From the NCBI GenBank assembly GCA_051658525.1, contig JBOFMT010000085.1, positions 1 to 64,000 on the forward strand: a DNA stretch of 64,000 bases, read 5' to 3'. How positions within the stretch are numbered: the stretch's first letter is position 1; each line of letters starts with the position of its first letter. The notes under the pieces are model-generated. The model did not search any database. It saw only the letters and a program-made list of their open reading frames with translations, and was not told where the DNA came from. Source of the DNA: JBOFMT01 sp051658525 (GTDB lineage: Bacteria; Bacillota_I; Bacilli_A; Erysipelotrichales; Erysipelotrichaceae). Below, one piece after another: positions 49,203-58,442 of the stretch. A program made the translations under genes and the position numbers.

Positions 49203-51524
49203 ATGCAAGCATATGATGTATTGGATTTTTCAGAAATCAAAACACGCGTAGCTGCTTACGCGAGTTTTTCCTTAGGAAAAGCGCACGTATTGGCATTGCA
49301 ACCCGTGTTTCAAAAACTATATTTACAACGTGAACTAGCATTATTAGAAGAAAGTTTACGTTTTTATACCAGCTTTGGTGCAATTCCCTTTGGTGGAATT
49401 TTTGATATTCAAGCTGAGTTGGGAAAAGCAAAAAAAGGAATGATCTTAAACGAACAAGAATTGAAGTATGTCGCAATGCAAAGCCATGCAATTCAAACCA
49501 TTCGTTCCCACTTTGAACAAAATGGGTTAGCTGCTGGTGAGCTTTCGGATTTGATTGCTACCCTACAAGCCTTTCCTCAAGTTCAAAAAGAAATTGATCA
49601 TTGTATCAATGAACTATATGAAGTGATGGATCAAGCATCGCCAAAACTAAATCAAGTGCGCAAAGAAATGCGTAATTGTGAAAAACAACTCACAACGCTA
49701 ACACAAGCGTTGTTGTCAAAACATGCTAGTTCACTGCAGGAAAATATTTCAGCTTATCGTAACGATCGCTTGTGTTTATTAGTAAAGGTAAGTGATAAAA
49801 ACAAGGTCAAAGGGATTGTTCATGCAGAGAGTGCTAGTGGATTAGCTGTGTATATTGAACCACTAGAAATCATGGAATTAAACAACCAAATGCAAACGTT
49901 AAAATACGAAGAGCATGTGGAAATTGAAGTAATACTCAAAGGGTTGAGCGCTTTGGTCCAAGCGAATGCTGAGGGCTTTTTGGCTAACTTAGAAACCTTA
50001 ACCATTATCGATAGCCTCTTTGCACGTGCTGCCTATGGACATGCAAATAATGGCTGTGTTGCAAGGTTGCATCCAGCGAGCAAACATCTTGTCATCAAGT
50101 CGGGAAGACACCCTTTGATAGACGCGAAAAAAGTAGTAGCGAATACATACGAAATCAAAGATGAAACACATATCTTACTTATTTCAGGTCCCAATACCGG
50201 TGGGAAAACCGTTACTTTAAAAACCATTGGATTGTTTGTATTAATGAGCTACGCTGGGCTTCCTATTCTTTGTGAGGAGGCACAAATTCCATTATACGAT
50301 CAAATCTTTGTCGATATTGGAGATGACCAATCGATACTTTCGAATCTATCGACATTCTCCGCACATTTAGCAAAACTAGCAAATATTACCAAACACTGTA
50401 CACCAAATTCCCTCATCCTGCTCGATGAGTTGGGAAGTGGAACCGATCCTAACGAGGGAGAAGCGCTGGCTATGGCGATCTTGGATTATTTAAGAGAACA
50501 AAATGCGCGTGTTATTGCAACAACGCATTATGCGAAATTAAAAACCTATGCAACCAACTATGAAGATATTATGTTGAGTTGTGTCGAATTTGATTTGGAA
50601 AACTTACAACCGACCTATCGCTTCTTAATGAATATTTCAGGACAAAGTAATGCCTTTGATATTGCCTTGCGTTATGGGTTGCCAGCAGCTATTGTTCACC
50701 ATGCCAAAGCATTCAAAGAACAAAATAAAACCGATAGTGAACGTGCGATGGAACAACTAGAACGTCTGTTACTAGAAAACGATCGTTTGCAACAAGAATT
50801 ACAAGAACAAGCTGAAGCCATGGCTATTTCACTAGCAAACACGAAAAATATGGAATCTGCAATGGAACGCCAAAAAGCTCATGTGTTGCGTGAAGCGGTG
50901 GAAAAAGCAAATCGTATTATTGAAGAAGCACAAGAAGAAGCGATTGAGGTCATTGATGAATTGCGTGCAAATACGCAGGCGAAACCACATGAACTCTTAC
51001 AGATCAAAGCAAAATTACAAGCAAAACAACAAGAGGAAGAAGTGCAACAACCAAACGAGCAAAAACCATTTGCCGTTGGGGATTATATCTTGTTCAAGCA
51101 ATACAACTACTATGGTGAAGTAACCGAAATCAATGGAAAAAAAGTTAGTATTTTAGCCAATGGAATGAAAATGAATACGACCGTAGACAATTTGGAACAC
51201 TCCAAACGGCCACAAGCAAACAAACAACGAAGCAAAGGGAAAATCTCAGATAGCTTTAACCGTTCGTTCTCGATGGAACTTAATTTACTTGGGTACCGTG
51301 TAGATGAAGCAATTGCTATGGTTGATAAATATTTAGATAATGCCCTTTACGCGAAAGTATTTGAAGTTCGCATTGTGCATGGTGTTGGTACGGGTGCCTT
51401 GCGAAAAGCGGTACAAGGTTATTTGAAAACGAGTAAACTAGTAGAAAGTTATCGTTTTGGAATGCAATCAGAAGGTGGTTTGGGTGCTACCGTTGTAAAG
51501 TTAAAACGAAAAAAAGGAACATAA
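49203..51524 (+). CDS. mutS2: MutS2 ATPase/endonuclease
   Basis: Encodes 773 residues. There is no MutS mismatch-recognition domain; the N-terminal core and clamp lead to the ATPase with Walker A ISGPNTGGKT near residue 328, LLDELGSGTDPNEG (Walker B) and ATTHYAKLK. A coiled-coil stretch (about 510-620) precedes a KOW-like region and a C-terminal Smr nuclease domain (ELNLLGYRVDEAI, RIVHGVGTGALR). MutS2 is known for suppressing recombination and, in Bacillus, for rescuing collided ribosomes. Full length and intact. Confidence 0.96.
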   Translation: MQAYDVLDFSEIKTRVAAYASFSLGKAHVLALQPVFQKLYLQRELALLEESLRFYTSFGAIPFGGIFDIQAELGKAKKGMILNEQELKYVAMQSHAIQTIRSHFEQNGLAAGELSDLIATLQAFPQVQKEIDHCINELYEVMDQASPKLNQVRKEMRNCEKQLTTLTQALLSKHASSLQENISAYRNDRLCLLVKVSDKNKVKGIVHAESASGLAVYIEPLEIMELNNQMQTLKYEEHVEIEVILKGLSALVQANAEGFLANLETLTIIDSLFARAAYGHANNGCVARLHPASKHLVIKSGRHPLIDAKKVVANTYEIKDETHILLISGPNTGGKTVTLKTIGLFVLMSYAGLPILCEEAQIPLYDQIFVDIGDDQSILSNLSTFSAHLAKLANITKHCTPNSLILLDELGSGTDPNEGEALAMAILDYLREQNARVIATTHYAKLKTYATNYEDIMLSCVEFDLENLQPTYRFLMNISGQSNAFDIALRYGLPAAIVHHAKAFKEQNKTDSERAMEQLERLLLENDRLQQELQEQAEAMAISLANTKNMESAMERQKAHVLREAVEKANRIIEEAQEEAIEVIDELRANTQAKPHELLQIKAKLQAKQQEEEVQQPNEQKPFAVGDYILFKQYNYYGEVTEINGKKVSILANGMKMNTTVDNLEHSKRPQANKQRSKGKISDSFNRSFSMELNLLGYRVDEAIAMVDKYLDNALYAKVFEVRIVHGVGTGALRKAVQGYLKTSKLVESYRFGMQSEGGLGATVVKLKRKKGT

Positions 51525-51525
51525 C

Positions 51526-53289
51526 ATGGGAATCATTCAGGATAAATTAGCCTTATTACCGGCATTACCTGGTTGTTACTTGATGAAGGATAAGCAAGGA
51601 ACAATCATATATGTAGGCAAGGCAAAAAAATTAAAGAACCGCGTAAAGAGTTACTTTATGGGGGCTCATGATTATAAAACAACAAAGTTGGTTTCCAACA
51701 TTGTTGATTTTGAGTATATCGTCACCAACTCTGAAAAAGATGCATTGGTGTTAGAAATCAATTTAATTAAAAAATACCATCCTGAATTCAATATTATGTT
51801 TAAGGATGACAAGAGTTATCCTTACTTGAAGTTAACAAATGAGAAAGCACCAATTTTAAAGGTTGTTCGTAAACTGGATGATAAAAAGGCTACCTATTTT
51901 GGACCGTTTCCTGATAGTGGAGCTGCCTATCAAACCTTAGTGTTGCTCAATCGGTTGTATCCATTAAGAAAATGTAAAATCTTGCCAAACAAGGTGTGTT
52001 TGTATTATCATATGAAACAGTGCCTTGGACCTTGTGTCTATGAAATCGATCCTAGTATTTATGCTACGATGGCAGAAGAAATCAAACGTTTCTTACGAGG
52101 AGATGTGAAAGAAATCTTAAAACATCTCCAACAAACGTTAGATGAGGCTGTGGAAAGTTTGGCTTTTGAGAAAGCCAAAGAAACCCATGAGTTAATCGAA
52201 GCCATCAAGCATGTCACACACAAACAGCAAGTGCAATTTAGTGATCATAAGGATCGTGATGTCTTTGCCTACTATGTAAGTGATGGCTATATTTCAATTC
52301 AAGGGTTCTTCTTGCGCAATGGGAAATTATTGGAGCGTACCTTCCTTGTAGAACCACTCTACGAAGAAGCACAGGATGCACTTGTTAGCTTTATTATTCA
52401 ATATTATGAACGTAATGTACCTCCTCAAGAAATTGTAATCCCTTTGGAGGTCGTCTTAGATGAAGCTCTGCTATCTAGTTTCCCTTGTAAAGTGGTACAA
52501 CCACATAAAGGAGAAAAACGAAAACTCGTTGAGATGGTAAGTGCAAATGCGAAAATGGCTCATGAACAAAAGTTTGAACTCGTAAAACGCAAAGCGGATA
52601 ATATGGTGAGTGCTTTGGATGAACTTGCACACATCGTTGGCGCGCCTGTCGACACGATTGAATTATTCGATAACTCGCATTTATCTGGTACAAATAACGT
52701 TAGTGGTATGGTTGTTTTCAAACAGGGGAAACCTTATAAAAAAGGCTATCGTACATATAAACTAGATGGTTATGAATCCGATTTGAAATCAATGGAAGAA
52801 GTACTATATCGACGCTATTTACGTGCGCTCAAAGAACAAAGTTTTCCTGATTTGTTGCTAGTCGATGGTGGCTTTCAACAAATTAAAGTGGCAAAACAGG
52901 TACTAGAAGGCTTTGATTTACAAATTCCTATTTATGGTTTGGTTAAAAATGATCGTCATCAAACTGCAAATTTAATGAATGTTGCAGGAGAAATTATTGA
53001 AGTAGCAAAGGATAGTACCCTGTTCTTCCTCTTAACCGAAATGCAAAATGAAGTTCACCGCTTTGCGATTAGCTTCCATAAAAAGCAACGAAACAAAGCG
53101 ATGACCAAATCCATCCTAGATGATATTGATGGGATTGGTCCGGTACGAAAAAAAGCTATTTGGAAACATTTTGTTTCTTTAAAAGCATTAAAAGCTGCGA
53201 CAATTGAAGAATTGGAAGCTCTGCTTCCCAAAGATAGTGCCCAAGCATTATTTGATGTATTACAAGAAAGAAAAGAAACCGAACAATAA
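51526..53289 (+). CDS. uvrC: Excinuclease ABC subunit C
   Basis: Encodes 587 residues. Order: GIY-YIG nuclease domain (PGCYLMKDKQGTIIYVGKAKKLKNRVKSYF, residues 14-43) for the 3' cut, UVR domain near residue 205, the RNase H-like nuclease domain with IELFDNSHLSGTNNVSGMVVF (catalytic Asp) and LLLVDGG for the 5' cut, and a C-terminal helix-hairpin-helix (IDGIGPVRKKAIWKHF). The Cys-rich region (CKILPNKVCLYYHMKQCLGPC) binds Fe-S in some homologues. It acts with UvrA and UvrB, not in this window. It starts one base after mutS2. Confidence 0.97.
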   Translation: MGIIQDKLALLPALPGCYLMKDKQGTIIYVGKAKKLKNRVKSYFMGAHDYKTTKLVSNIVDFEYIVTNSEKDALVLEINLIKKYHPEFNIMFKDDKSYPYLKLTNEKAPILKVVRKLDDKKATYFGPFPDSGAAYQTLVLLNRLYPLRKCKILPNKVCLYYHMKQCLGPCVYEIDPSIYATMAEEIKRFLRGDVKEILKHLQQTLDEAVESLAFEKAKETHELIEAIKHVTHKQQVQFSDHKDRDVFAYYVSDGYISIQGFFLRNGKLLERTFLVEPLYEEAQDALVSFIIQYYERNVPPQEIVIPLEVVLDEALLSSFPCKVVQPHKGEKRKLVEMVSANAKMAHEQKFELVKRKADNMVSALDELAHIVGAPVDTIELFDNSHLSGTNNVSGMVVFKQGKPYKKGYRTYKLDGYESDLKSMEEVLYRRYLRALKEQSFPDLLLVDGGFQQIKVAKQVLEGFDLQIPIYGLVKNDRHQTANLMNVAGEIIEVAKDSTLFFLLTEMQNEVHRFAISFHKKQRNKAMTKSILDDIDGIGPVRKKAIWKHFVSLKALKAATIEELEALLPKDSAQALFDVLQERKETEQ

Positions 53290-53303
53290 GGAGGTAATGG
53301 TTG

Positions 53304-54305
53304 ATGTTAAAAAAAAGAATAGGGTTTATTGTCGTACTGTTTGCCATTTTTGTGGCTTCCTTTTATCAAATGAACTTACGTTTTGACCCGCTTGCGCGCT
53401 ACCCTTATGCTGATCAAGCAAATCGAGAACTCCTGTTGGAGCATTTATCGACAACGGATATTTCCTATATCATCCAACAGCAAATTACACCAGAACGCTT
53501 TGAGCCTTATTTGGGTATTGAAGGTTTTAATATTACCCATATAGCGATGTATGAGGTTGTAGCCCAACACGAATCAGATTTAAAGCAAGTTGTTCGCTTT
53601 ATCAATGAACAAGAAAATCATTTTAATCTTGACGAACTAGAACGATTGTTAGCAAACTATCCATACACGATGTTGGCGAATTTTTATGATTATGGGAATT
53701 CCTATATTAGCAATGCCATTTTAGAGAAACAACCATCCAATCTTGCTACCACATTGGTGTTAAAAGAAACCCTACAACAATATCAGCCTAGTGACTTGGT
53801 CCCTTTAACAGCAATGCCAAGTGTTCGCTTTTCCATCGATAACAGTAAACTGCGCATTCGCTCCATCGTACAAGAACCACTCTCTTTGTTGTGCGAAGAG
53901 ATTACACAACTAAACGATAAAACTTGTGGTAACTTGATTGCAGTTCGCGCCTTTACCAGCTATGAACAACAGATTGCCGTACATGAAGCTGCCTTGTTAG
54001 AATATGGTATTGATTTGGTACTCGATTATGAGTCTTATCCTGGGCAAAGTGAGTATCAATTAGGAACTAGTATTTTGATGAGCTTACCGAAGGTAGAAAC
54101 AGAGGAACTTGTAGAAAGTGAACAAGTTGAATGGTTAAACGACAATGCGCATCGCTTTGGTTTTATCGTACGTTATCCAGAAACGAAAACAACCATCACC
54201 AAACACGAGTACAACCCGCTGTTGTTGCGTTATGTTGGCGTTGAATTAGCTACGAAAATGCACGAGGAAGGCTTGGTATTGGAAGAGGTGAGAATAGATG
54301 AGTAA
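53304..54305 (+). CDS. Degenerate M15 (VanY/DacB-like) D,D-carboxypeptidase homologue
   Basis: Encodes 333 residues, with AAGGAGG nine bases before the ATG and one N-terminal membrane anchor (IGFIVVLFAIFVASFY). The last 150 residues follow the M15B pattern (LTAMPSVRFSIDN, AVRAFTSYEQQ, WLNDNAHRFGFIVRYPE, RYVGVELATKMHEEGLVLEE). The zinc and catalytic residues are missing: the SxHxxGxAxD motif reads SEYQLGTSIL (Tyr251 for His), and ExWHYRYVG reads NPLLLRYVG (Asn304, Leu307 for Glu, His). It is unlikely to be an active peptidase; a binding or regulatory role at the wall is inferred. It overlaps murI by 8 bases. Confidence 0.82.
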   Translation: MLKKRIGFIVVLFAIFVASFYQMNLRFDPLARYPYADQANRELLLEHLSTTDISYIIQQQITPERFEPYLGIEGFNITHIAMYEVVAQHESDLKQVVRFINEQENHFNLDELERLLANYPYTMLANFYDYGNSYISNAILEKQPSNLATTLVLKETLQQYQPSDLVPLTAMPSVRFSIDNSKLRIRSIVQEPLSLLCEEITQLNDKTCGNLIAVRAFTSYEQQIAVHEAALLEYGIDLVLDYESYPGQSEYQLGTSILMSLPKVETEELVESEQVEWLNDNAHRFGFIVRYPETKTTITKHEYNPLLLRYVGVELATKMHEEGLVLEEVRIDE

Positions 54306-55050
54306 GATTGGTATCATTGATTCAGGTTTAGGTGGTGCTATGGTCTTACAACGCCTCCGGCTTGCCAAACCAAATCATCATTACATTTATTTAGCGGATC
54401 AAAAAAACGCACCGTATGGTGAAAAAACAGCAGAAGAAATCGTTGCACTAGCGAATGCATTAGTTGCGACATTGGTTGCATACCGAGTGGATTGTATCGT
54501 TGTGGCTTGCAATACCATTTGTGCCAATGCACTACCGCAATTACGAACACGTTATCCTGAGGTCCACTTTATTTCGATGATTGAGCCTACGGTTGCCCAA
54601 TTAAATCAAAAAAACAAACGTGTGTTGGTACTTGCAACACCTGCAACGATTGCAAGTCGTGCGTATGCAAATGCAATCCATCAATTGGATTTGGATATTA
54701 CTGTAGTCTCACTTGCTGCGAAAGCCTTAGTCCCACTCATTGAGGCGCAAGCTCCACGCCAAATAGTAGAGCAAGCGTTAGCTGAAATATTTGCAACGGT
54801 TGACTTAGCAGGCTTTGATGCGATGATCTTAGGATGTACGCACTATCCTTTGGTTGCAGATCTAATTGCACAGCAGTTTAGCGGTTTGCTTTTGGATAGC
54901 AATGCAGTTACGATAGCACAACTCGATTATCCAGAATCACAAGCACAGTTGGATGTTTACACATCACTAGAACCAGAACATCTGCAAGCACAAGTAATTG
55001 CATTGCTGAAAGAAACATGGTCGATTAAACCATTCGAGCTAATGGTATGA
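54298..55050 (+). CDS. murI: Glutamate racemase
   Basis: Encodes 250 residues. It makes D-glutamate for peptidoglycan. The two catalytic cysteines are in VACNTICAN near residue 70 and LGCTHYPLV near residue 180; the N-terminus IGIIDSGLGGAMVLQRL is typical. It overlaps both the pseudo-carboxypeptidase gene upstream and the phosphodiesterase gene downstream. With murF, ddl and alr earlier in the window, four D-amino-acid steps of wall synthesis are represented. Confidence 0.95.
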   Translation: MSKIGIIDSGLGGAMVLQRLRLAKPNHHYIYLADQKNAPYGEKTAEEIVALANALVATLVAYRVDCIVVACNTICANALPQLRTRYPEVHFISMIEPTVAQLNQKNKRVLVLATPATIASRAYANAIHQLDLDITVVSLAAKALVPLIEAQAPRQIVEQALAEIFATVDLAGFDAMILGCTHYPLVADLIAQQFSGLLLDSNAVTIAQLDYPESQAQLDVYTSLEPEHLQAQVIALLKETWSIKPFELMV

Positions 55051-55544
55051 AGATTGTCTTAGTATCGGATTCACATGGAAAAACAGGAGCGTTATTGGAT
55101 GTGTTAGAATCACATCCAAATGCGGACTTGTATTTGCATGCAGGTGATTTAGAAACACAATCTGTGGGGTTGGAGACGTTTCATATTGTTCAAGGAAATA
55201 ATGACTACTATAGTGATTTCCCCGATATGTTGAGTTTTGCTAGTCCGATGGGTGAATTAGGGCTATTGCATTCCCATCAGTTTTTTCCCTTTAAGCGGGA
55301 AGCGGAACTTGTACGTGTTGCGAAACAAAAAGGCTGGCGTATTGTTTGTTATGGTCATACCCACATCAAGATGTGTAAGGAAGTTGATGGTGTTTGGTTG
55401 ATCAATCCGGGTTCGTTATTTTATAATCGGGACGCAAGTGCACCTTGTTATGCAATTCTTGAGATTCAGGAATCAAAACTTGAGGTTGAATTTATCGAGC
55501 TACCAAAAGCCATCGATGAGAAATCGAAAAAGCGAAAAAAATAG
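55047..55544 (+). CDS. YfcE/MJ0936-family metallophosphoesterase
   Basis: Encodes 165 residues. The dimetal phosphoesterase motifs are in order: VSDSHGK near residue 6, HAGDLE near 31, QGNNDYYSDF near 49, LLHSHQF near 73, and YGHTHIKM near 104, then NPGSLFYNRD. The family cleaves simple phosphodiesters; the natural substrate is unknown. It usually follows murI and rdgB in Bacillota; rdgB is missing here. The C-terminal tail is Lys-rich. Four-base overlap with murI. Confidence 0.9.
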   Translation: MKIVLVSDSHGKTGALLDVLESHPNADLYLHAGDLETQSVGLETFHIVQGNNDYYSDFPDMLSFASPMGELGLLHSHQFFPFKREAELVRVAKQKGWRIVCYGHTHIKMCKEVDGVWLINPGSLFYNRDASAPCYAILEIQESKLEVEFIELPKAIDEKSKKRKK

Positions 55545-55589
55545 ATGACTCTTGAGAAATAAAATAAAATAATATAAATGAAAAAAAGC

Positions 55590-55618
55590 TTGCACTATGG
55601 TAGAGTGTTTGTTATAAT
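55590..55618 (+). promoter_or_regulatory. tRNA-Arg promoter
   Basis: TTGCAC (55590-55595), 17-base spacer, perfect TATAAT (55613-55618). Confidence 0.85.
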
Positions 55619-55638
55619 AATTGAGCAATGAGCAACAT

Positions 55639-55715
55639 GTCTACATAGCTCAGTTGGATAGAGCACACGCCTTCTAAGCGTGCGGTCGAAGGTTCGAGTC
55701 CTTCTGTGGACGCCA
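55639..55715 (+). tRNA. tRNA-Arg(TCT)
   Basis: 77 bases with encoded CCA. The acceptor GTCTACA pairs with TGTGGAC (one G-T pair), the anticodon stem CACGC/GCGTG encloses CTTCTAA with anticodon TCT (55673-55675), and the T-loop is GGTTCGAGTCC. It has its own promoter and terminator. Confidence 0.98.
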
Positions 55716-55725
55716 TTTGTCAAGC

Positions 55726-55750
55726 AAGTTCCCTTAGGGGGACTTTTTTT
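55726..55750 (+). terminator. tRNA-Arg terminator
   Basis: AAGTTCCC / GGGGACTT stem (one G-T pair) with a short loop, then T's. Confidence 0.85.
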
Positions 55751-55820
55751 GTATTTCACTCGTTGGAATGATAACGGAATATGTTGTATACTAAGGATAA
55801 CTAGATGAGGGGGACATAAA

Positions 55821-56651
55821 ATGAAGAAGCTTATTTTTATGGATATTGATGGTACTTTGGTGGATCCTAAGACTCACCAAATTCCAAATAGTGCACTAGA
55901 AGCAATGCAACAAGCCAAACGCTTTGGACATCGTTTGTTTTTATGTACGGGGCGTAGTTTTGCTCAAATACAAGAATTTATGCATTTGGACGTGGATGGC
56001 TATATTTGTTGTGCAGGTGCTTATGTTCGTACAAAGGAAGCAGTGATATATCAAGCTCCCTTTTCAGCAAATCAAATTGAAACTTTTCAACAACTCTTTA
56101 ACGAACAAGGAGTCGAATATAACTTAGAAGGGGAACGCTACTGTTATTTGACCCAACCAGCACTAACGTTTTTCAAAAATATGTATGCTAAGCATGAAAA
56201 TACAATATCGATTGATGAGTTGATACAGAATAAACGCTTGGTGGGACTAGAGAACTATTCGAGTGAAGATGTAGTTTGTAAAGCATGTATGTTTACCCAA
56301 CATCATGATGATATTCGTGCGTTACAGAGTCGAATAGGAGATGACTTCTCCTTGTTGGAAACAAGTCCTAAACGAGCACATAATGGTTTTTATTATGCAG
56401 AATTAACGCATGCCCACATTACAAAACTACAAGGTATCGAGCGCATTGTACAAGTTTATGATGTTGCGCTTCAAGATTGTGTTGCAATTGGAGACACCTT
56501 AAATGATTTTGATATGGTAGAAGGTTGTGGTATCGGGATTGCGATGGGAAATGCAGTCGTAGAACTAAAGGAGAGTGCAAACTTTATCACAACGAATGCA
56601 TGGGAAGATGGAATTGCGCATGCGTTTCGATTTGTGCAATCTCAAAGTTAA
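55821..56651 (+). CDS. Cof-type HAD-IIB phosphatase
   Basis: Encodes 276 residues. HAD motif I is FMDIDGTLVDP (Asp8, Asp10), motif II LCTGRSF near residue 41, the Lys of motif III is before the IVQVYDV region, and motif IV is AIGDTLNDFDMVEGCGIGIAMGNA near residue 222. The cap insert (about 85-190) is of the IIB type. Members dephosphorylate sugar phosphates or flavin and pyridoxal phosphates; the substrate cannot be told. The AGAGGGGG-type site lies upstream of the ATG. It is followed by a decayed gene region. Confidence 0.92.
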   Translation: MKKLIFMDIDGTLVDPKTHQIPNSALEAMQQAKRFGHRLFLCTGRSFAQIQEFMHLDVDGYICCAGAYVRTKEAVIYQAPFSANQIETFQQLFNEQGVEYNLEGERYCYLTQPALTFFKNMYAKHENTISIDELIQNKRLVGLENYSSEDVVCKACMFTQHHDDIRALQSRIGDDFSLLETSPKRAHNGFYYAELTHAHITKLQGIERIVQVYDVALQDCVAIGDTLNDFDMVEGCGIGIAMGNAVVELKESANFITTNAWEDGIAHAFRFVQSQS

Positions 56652-56719
56652 AAAGTCTAGTGTAACACTACAATATTTGAAAAAATAGCCAAAGTCTTGT
56701 ATGAAAAGTAGCAAATCAA

Positions 56720-57445
56720 ATGAATCATGTTGTGTATTTTTCAAATATCGGTGGGCGTATACATGCGCTGCTATCGATGCAACCGCAAAGCGGATGTTTC
56801 AAGGTTATGCGAGGATATCCTTTTTGCATCATGGTTCCAAAGAGCAACTTGCTACCTATTTATGGATATTTCCATATAATGTAGTACGTTCGCTCTACTT
56901 GTTGTGTAAGTGTGACCCTCATATTATTGTGTGAACAAGAGCACATACAATATTACTAATGTATTATTTTGGAAACTTGTTTGGAATAGACATATTAAAT
57001 TGAGACACATTACCAATGTAAAGACCAAGAGTGTCAGCGAAAAACTAGTGTATCCGATTGCGGATGTATGTATCGTCCAATGGGAATATACCATATATCT
57101 CACAAAGGATGCAGTTGGCAGATTTTTGATCAAGAGACTTTACGTGATTATATGCAAAAAGTCGATTTTGTAATTGCACATGCAGGCGTGGGTACAATAT
57201 TCGAAGCATAATCACAAGAAAAAAACTCGTAGTGGTACACGCTTAAAGCAATACCATAAATATGTTAACAATCACCAATTTGAAATTATTGAAGTGTTAG
57301 TGCAACAAGGCTATATTTTGGATGTGAGATGGAACAACTCGAACAAACGCTAGCGCAGCTTGGTGATTTTAAACCGAAACAATTGAAGCGCAATACCGAG
57401 CGGTTGATTGGTTTGGTTGAAAACTTTATTGATATAATCGAATAA
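56720..57445 (+). pseudogene. Decayed PssD/PssE-type exopolysaccharide glycosyltransferase pair
   Basis: Pieces in different frames line up with Alg14- and Alg13-like UDP-sugar transferase subunits. From 56720: MNHVVYFSNIGGRIHALLSM (Alg14/PssD start); then in another frame YNVVRSLYLLCKCDPHIIV; then SEKLVYPIADVCIVQWEY near 57034-57090. From about 57125: DQETLRDYMQKVDFVIAHAGVGTIFEA (PssE C-terminal part), a TAA, a further shift, KYVNNHQFEIIEVLVQQGYILDV, and QLKRNTERLIGLVENFIDIIE up to the TAA at 57443-57445. The first 60 or so residues of PssE are missing. Several frameshifts and stops make it non-functional. Names are by recall of motif patterns. Confidence 0.72.
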
Positions 57446-57558
57446 CGAAAGAGCGGGACCGTAAGGTTCCTTTTTTTACATTAAAAAATTGTTGTTCTTG
57501 TATGTTACTTGCTTGAGTGCTATATTGTGAATAAGTTGGATTGTGTTAGGAGGAACGT

Positions 57559-58440
57559 ATGAACATCATTGAAATTAACGGATTACGGAAGTACTATGGA
57601 AAACAAAAAGGAGTAGAGGATGTTAGTTTTGTTGTGGAAGAGGGAGAAATTTTTGGGTTTATTGGACCGAATGGTGCAGGAAAATCTACGACAATTCGCT
57701 CGATGCTCGGACTCATCAAGCCACAAAAGGGAACGATACTTGTCTTTGGAAAAGACATAGAAACCCACTTGGAAGAGATATTGAGCGATGTTGGATATTT
57801 ACCGAGTGAAGTATATTATTATGATCATATGCGAGTAAAAGACTTACTAGCTTATAGTGCAAGTTTTTATCATAAGGACTGTAGCAAACGAATTCAAGAA
57901 TTAGCGACACTATTAGATTTGGATTTAAACCGTAAAATAGATGATTTATCCTACGGTAATAAAAAGAAAGTTGGAATTATTCAAGGCTTGTTACATGAAC
58001 CAAAACTTATTATCTTAGATGAACCAACCGGAGGGCTGGATCCTTTAATGCAACATCGCTTTTTTAGCCTCTTAAAAGAGGAACAAAAACGAGGAGCAAC
58101 GATTTTATTTTCCTCGCATATCTTAAGCGAGGTGCAAAAGATTTGTGATCGTGTAGCTATTATTAAGGATGGGAGTTTGGTCCGTGTCGATCGTGTAAAT
58201 GAGATGCAAGAAAACTCTTACTTAAAAGTTATGTTACGTATCAAAGAGGAACAGGAGCTAGCAACGTTTCAAGGAATGCGAAATAAAACGCAAGAAAATG
58301 GTGTGATTTCTTTTTTTTATGAAGGAGATATTCGAAGTTTATTAACAAACTTATTAGAAGTAGAGTTGCAAACAATTCAAATACAAGAACCAACATTAGA
58401 AGAAATTTTCTTGCATTATTACACGAATGAGGAGCTGTAA
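57559..58440 (+). CDS. ABC transporter ATP-binding protein (ABC-2 exporter)
   Basis: Encodes 293 residues: a nucleotide-binding domain of about 220 residues plus an 70-residue C-terminal extension typical of drug, antibiotic or Na+ exporter ATPases. Walker A is GPNGAGKST near residue 37, the signature is LSYGNKKKVGIIQGL near 136, Walker B is LIILDEPTGGLDP near 155, and the H-loop is FSSHIL. TAGGAGG lies upstream. Two permease genes follow (2- and 11-base gaps), completing an exporter. Substrate unknown. Confidence 0.93.
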   Translation: MNIIEINGLRKYYGKQKGVEDVSFVVEEGEIFGFIGPNGAGKSTTIRSMLGLIKPQKGTILVFGKDIETHLEEILSDVGYLPSEVYYYDHMRVKDLLAYSASFYHKDCSKRIQELATLLDLDLNRKIDDLSYGNKKKVGIIQGLLHEPKLIILDEPTGGLDPLMQHRFFSLLKEEQKRGATILFSSHILSEVQKICDRVAIIKDGSLVRVDRVNEMQENSYLKVMLRIKEEQELATFQGMRNKTQENGVISFFYEGDIRSLLTNLLEVELQTIQIQEPTLEEIFLHYYTNEEL

Positions 58441-58442
58441 TC

